DNA of 64,000 bases from Pandoraea cepalis. GTDB lineage: Bacteria; Pseudomonadota; Gammaproteobacteria; Burkholderiales; Burkholderiaceae. Position numbers and translations under genes: made by a program. The stretch lies in NCBI RefSeq assembly GCF_902459665.1, contig NZ_CABPSL010000001.1, forward strand, positions 372,001 to 436,000, in the 5' to 3' direction. Positions 57,951 through 64,000 of the stretch are shown piece by piece (within the stretch, counting starts at the first letter, position 1; each line of letters begins with the position of its first letter). The notes under the pieces are model-generated. The model ran no database searches. It saw only the letters and a program-made list of their open reading frames with translations, and had not been told where the DNA came from.

Positions 57951-58277
57951 ATGCTGGTAACGTTCAAGTCGCACGCTTCGCCCACAATCACCATGCTGGA
58001 AAATCTCGCGCAGTTTCTGCTCGGGCTGGTCGGCAAGAAGCTTGGCGAGCGCGGTGCCATCGGCGAGGACGAAATGGGCGAGGCCATTGCGAAGCTGGAA
58101 GCCGCCATCGCGGAAGACAATGCCGCCGCGAAGAAGGAAAACGAAGGCAAGAAGTCCGGCGAACGAGAGGAAGAGGATCGTCTGCGCCTGGCGCAACGTG
58201 CGTATCCGCTGCTCGATATGCTGCGCGAGTCCCGCAAGGAAAACGTCGCCGTGATGTGGGAGACTGGCCGCCGCTAA
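57951..58277 (+). CDS. DUF1840 family protein
   Basis: 108 aa. It begins MLVTFKSHASPTITMLENLA and ends with a helical LAQRAYPLLDMLRESRKENVAVMW; the middle is charged. DUF1840 is common in betaproteobacteria and of unknown function. GGAG lies 6 bases before the ATG at 57951. It is divergent from argS. Confidence 0.9.
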   Translation: MLVTFKSHASPTITMLENLAQFLLGLVGKKLGERGAIGEDEMGEAIAKLEAAIAEDNAAAKKENEGKKSGEREEEDRLRLAQRAYPLLDMLRESRKENVAVMWETGRR

Positions 58278-58491
58278 GCGGTCGAAGGCAACGGCAGGCC
58301 CTCGCAGACAGCGCAGGGCAGGCGCCCCCCCTCGTCCGGCACGACGCGCCCCTCGTCCGAGCGCGTCGCTCGCCAACCCTCTCGCTTTCGCGTGAGTTCC
58401 CCGTCCCGGAATCTGCAACTTTCAGTGCCAGCGATCGATGCGGCGACGCCCTCACATGGGCCGTCATCGCGCATCACTCGGCATGTTTCCC

Positions 58492-59211
58492 CTAGTCGTC
58501 CGAACGGCTCGACCAGAACACCTGATTCACCCCCGGCAGCGTTTCCAAATGATCGGTGAGAGCGTCGAGTTCGCCAGCCTGCACGGCGGTGGGCAGCAAC
58601 AGCGCTTCGATCTCGACGTCGGCTTCGCCGAACGGGTGAATATCGAGCGCGCGCACGGGATAGTTCGACGCTTCGAGCCAGGCTTCCACCTTGTCGAGCA
58701 CTTCTCGTTGCGTCGTGCGGGCGCAGATGACGGACAGCGCGTAAGTCGCCTCCGACGTCGCCTCGTTGATCGGGGCGCGGTTGATGCGGTTCACAACGGG
58801 ACGCAGCAACGTATTGGCGGCCAGCACGAACCCCGCCACGACAACCGCCTCGACGATCAGACTGGCCCCGGCGGCGGCGCCCACGGCGGCCGAGCCCCAT
58901 AACGTGGCGGCGGTGTTCAGGCCGCGCACCGAGGCGCCGTCTTTCATGATGGCGCCGGCCCCGAGGAAGCCGACCCCCGACACGACGTAGGCAATCACGC
59001 GCGTATCGCCGGGCATGAGCCGCATCGACAAGTCGACGAAGGCGGCGGCCCCCACGGCCACGAGCACGTTGGTGCGAAGACCGGCCGTGCGCTGGCGGAC
59101 CTGACGCTCCACACCGATGATCGTGCCCAGGATGAATGCGACGAGCAGCGAGATGGCTGTGTTGAGCAGCGGCAGGAGGTGGAAATTCTGAATGCTTTGC
59201 AATGCGTGCAT
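58492..59211 (-). CDS. MgtC/SapB family membrane protein
   Basis: 239 aa. Four or five membrane helices in the first 150 residues (AISLLVAFILGTIIGVERQV, VLVAVGAAAFVDLS, YVVSGVGFLGAGAIMKDG and WGSAAVGAAAGAS) match MgtC/SapB; an ACT-like C-terminal domain follows (about 155-235). Family members aid survival at low Mg2+ or inside macrophages, or modulate ATP synthase. The ATG at 59211 has GAGAGG upstream; the longer frame to 59337 is rejected. Confidence 0.9.
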   Translation of the reverse strand: MHALQSIQNFHLLPLLNTAISLLVAFILGTIIGVERQVRQRTAGLRTNVLVAVGAAAFVDLSMRLMPGDTRVIAYVVSGVGFLGAGAIMKDGASVRGLNTAATLWGSAAVGAAAGASLIVEAVVVAGFVLAANTLLRPVVNRINRAPINEATSEATYALSVICARTTQREVLDKVEAWLEASNYPVRALDIHPFGEADVEIEALLLPTAVQAGELDALTDHLETLPGVNQVFWSSRSDD

Positions 59212-59385
59212 GGAACCTCTCGAAGTGAGCCGGTCGACAGATGGCAAGGCGCCGGTGGCCGAGGATCCGATCTGCCGGCTCAGCCCGAACGGGCGGGACA
59301 CTACGCGTCGGTTGCGACAGGGGCGTGACACCGGCATCGGCGTGCAGTCGTCATGCCGCCCACCGGGTCACGCGAAGGCATGCGA

Positions 59386-62145
<2,760 letters not shown>

Positions 62146-62261
62146 GGGGCAATCCGTTCAGTGGTTGGCGCGTTGGCCGTGCCTCGTGCGTGAGAGGCGA
62201 CGGCGGCGCGCCGGACTTGCTGCAATCAATCTTGTCTTCGTCGGGCGGACGCTGGCGCCGC

Positions 62262-63404
62262 TCAGGCGTCGTCGCCGTCGTTGCCATCCGTGCCGTCGCC
62301 GCCGCCGGTGGGGCGATATTGCGACGGCCAGCGGCGCGGCTTCACGTCAGCCAGCGCCTTCGCGATCTCCGCGATGTGTTCCGGCGTGGTGCCGCAGCAG
62401 CCGCCCGCCAGATTCACCAGGCCTGCCTGCGCGAATTCCTTGAGCAGGCTCGACGTCACGTCGGGCGTCTCGTCGAAGCCCGTATCGCTCATCGGGTTGG
62501 GCAGGCCGGCGTTCGGGTAGACCGACACGTAGGTGTTGCACAGCTTGGCCAGTTCCGCGATGTACGGACGCATGAGCGTCGCACCGAGCGCGCAGTTCAG
62601 GCCAAACGTGAGCGGGCGGGCGTGACGCAGCGAATTCCAGAACGCTTCGACCGTCTGGCCCGACAGAATGCGCCCGGAGGCATCGGTGACGGTGCCCGAG
62701 ATCATGATCGGCAATACCTCGCCGGTGTCTTCGAAAAGCTCGTCGATGGCAAAGAGCGCGGCCTTGGCGTTGAGCGTATCGAAGATCGTCTCGACGAGGA
62801 ACAGATCGACGCCGCCTTCGAGCAACGACTTGGCTTGCGCGTAGTAGGCGTCGCGCAGTTGGTCGAAGTCGACGTTGCGCGCGCCCGGATCGTTCACGTC
62901 CGGGCTGATGCTCGCGGTCTTCGGCGTCGGACCGATGGCGCCGGCGGCGAAGCGCGGCTTGTCGGGCGTGCTGAAGGCATCGCAGGCCTCGCGCGCCAGA
63001 CGTGCCGACGCGCGGTTCATCTCGTCGGCCAGATCCTCCATGTGATAGTCGCTCTGGGCGATCGTCGTCGCCCCGAACGTATTCGTCTCGAGGATATCGG
63101 CGCCTGCCGCAAGGTATTTGCGATGAATCTCGCTGATGATGTCGGGGCGCGTGAGCGAGAGCAGCTCATTGTTGCCCTTGACGTCGTGCGCGAAGTCGGC
63201 GAAGCGATCGCCACGGTACTGGGCTTCGCTCAGCTTGTACTGCTGGATCATCGTGCCCATGGCCCCGTCCAGAATCAGGATGCGCGATTCGAGCAGCGCG
63301 GGCAGTGCCTGACCCCGCGTGTAGCGCGGCTGCGAGCGGGCCGGAGCCGTGGTCGATGCGGTCCCCGTATGGGCGTTGGCGGCGGATGGGCTAGCGGTGG
63401 TCAT
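62262..63404 (-). CDS. Methionine synthase, homocysteine-binding part
   Basis: 380 aa. The homocysteine S-methyltransferase domain starts [17 protein letters not shown]; the zinc cysteines are in FGLNCALGA and [14 protein letters not shown]. It is the N-terminal module of MetH as a stand-alone gene, 116 bases before the rest of the enzyme. The first 26 residues (Thr/Ala-rich) and the last 20 (Gly/Asp-rich) look disordered. No cobalamin riboswitch is seen upstream (only 146 bases to the divergent rhodanese gene). Confidence 0.94.
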   Translation of the reverse strand: MTTASPSAANAHTGTASTTAPARSQPRYTRGQALPALLESRILILDGAMGTMIQQYKLSEAQYRGDRFADFAHDVKGNNELLSLTRPDIISEIHRKYLAAGADILETNTFGATTIAQSDYHMEDLADEMNRASARLAREACDAFSTPDKPRFAAGAIGPTPKTASISPDVNDPGARNVDFDQLRDAYYAQAKSLLEGGVDLFLVETIFDTLNAKAALFAIDELFEDTGEVLPIMISGTVTDASGRILSGQTVEAFWNSLRHARPLTFGLNCALGATLMRPYIAELAKLCNTYVSVYPNAGLPNPMSDTGFDETPDVTSSLLKEFAQAGLVNLAGGCCGTTPEHIAEIAKALADVKPRRWPSQYRPTGGGDGTDGNDGDDA

Positions 63405-63550
63405 GACGGACGTCGCCTTGGAGTGGCCGGAAAACCTATAATTGTAATGGTTTTCGCGCCCGCCGCCCGCGCGCAGCCGCCTGCCGGGCGGCGCCGGCGG
63501 CGATTCGTGACGCGCGCGCCGCGCCGTCCTGACCCGCTTTCGCCAACGAT

Positions 63551-63943
63551 ATGGAATTCCTGCTCCCGAGCGCCGCTCACCAGTTTCTGCAAGCCAAGTC
63601 CAATGCCCTGTTCGTCGATTGCCGCAGCGAAATGGAATACTTGTTCGTGGGACACCCGGCCGGGGCGATCCACGTGGCGTGGAACGACGGCCCGGATTGG
63701 GAGATCAACCCCCATTTCGTCCAGAGCGTGCGCAAGCTCGCCGGCGCCGGAGGCGAGCGTCCCGTGCTGCTGATCTGTCGCAGCGGCAACCGGAGCACTG
63801 CGGCCGGCGAGGCGCTCGAGGCGGCCGGGTTCCGCAACGTGTATGCCGTGCTGCACGGCTTCGAGGGCGATCTGGACGGCACCCATCACCGCAACGCCGT
63901 GAACGGGTGGCGCTTCGAAGGACTCCCGTGGGAACAGTGCTGA
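63551..63943 (+). CDS. Rhodanese-domain protein
   Basis: 130 aa single rhodanese domain. The catalytic C76 sits in [11 protein letters not shown], the six-residue loop of sulfurtransferases; [20 protein letters not shown] is the first family motif. It is a cytosolic sulfur carrier or sulfurtransferase of unknown partner. It is divergent from the metH genes. Confidence 0.92.
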   Translation: MEFLLPSAAHQFLQAKSNALFVDCRSEMEYLFVGHPAGAIHVAWNDGPDWEINPHFVQSVRKLAGAGGERPVLLICRSGNRSTAAGEALEAAGFRNVYAVLHGFEGDLDGTHHRNAVNGWRFEGLPWEQC

Positions 63944-64000
63944 GGGCCTGCGCGAGGCCATTGCCGTGCGGGATACGGCGGTGATGCATGACATGACGGT

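Noticed and set aside
63405-63550. Cobalamin or SAM/SAH riboswitch before metH
   Set aside because: Only 146 bases lie between divergent genes and no conserved riboswitch core is visible.

Overview
The window is GC-rich, tightly packed DNA from a betaproteobacterium, most likely Burkholderiaceae and possibly Pandoraea. This rests on gene content and style: OmpC-like porins, an N-type ATPase operon, DUF1840, YaeQ, a split MetH, AceK, a bioAFDB operon and a MerR/LiuR leucine-catabolism regulon. It is chromosomal housekeeping and catabolic sequence. I see no insertion sequence, integrase, CRISPR array, rRNA or tRNA gene.

Layout. 1-2350 (minus strand): promoter-proximal end of an N-ATPase operon (atpD, atpC, atpQ and the start of atpR). 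2514-6195: pirin, PhzF-like, YigZ and two small unknown proteins. 6196-10559: a gene-poor stretch, two small secreted proteins, a porin and a 3-hydroxybutyryl-CoA dehydrogenase. 10655-19710 (minus): four tandem paralogues of 706-725 aa. Each has a very long n-region before a signal-peptide-like segment and a C-terminal region with an invariant Cys/His/Asp spacing like papain-fold toxins and deamidases. This is the least explained part of the window. 19897-25436 (minus): a nitronate monooxygenase-like gene, then a six-gene unit ghrA-hmgL-ybaK-DUF1289-maoC-MBL headed by a LiuR-type box. 25727-30230: YaeQ, an alpha/beta hydrolase, two paralogous XRE regulators, a small possible ribbon-helix-helix protein and degenerate low-coding sequence. 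30616-31812: a second porin.

32091-49880 (minus) is a long leucine/isovalerate degradation region: liuR, a thioesterase, ivd, aceK, carbonic anhydrase, thiolase, SDR, a DsbA-like isomerase, YchJ, mccB, methylglutaconyl-CoA hydratase, the biotin operon bioA-bioF-bioD-bioB, then mccA. The biotin genes sit between genes of the biotin-dependent carboxylase. HMG-CoA lyase, the last pathway step, is about 9 kb from mccA under a similar palindromic box. LiuR-like boxes at 25548, 49241 (a perfect 30-bp palindrome) and 49921 suggest shared control by the MerR protein at 49443-49880.

50009-64000: a metallo-beta-lactamase-fold protein divergent from liuR, an MHS-type MFS transporter, a proline-rich lipoprotein, an SDR, DsbA, a SPOR protein, ArgS, DUF1840, MgtC/SapB, the two halves of cobalamin-dependent methionine synthase and a rhodanese.
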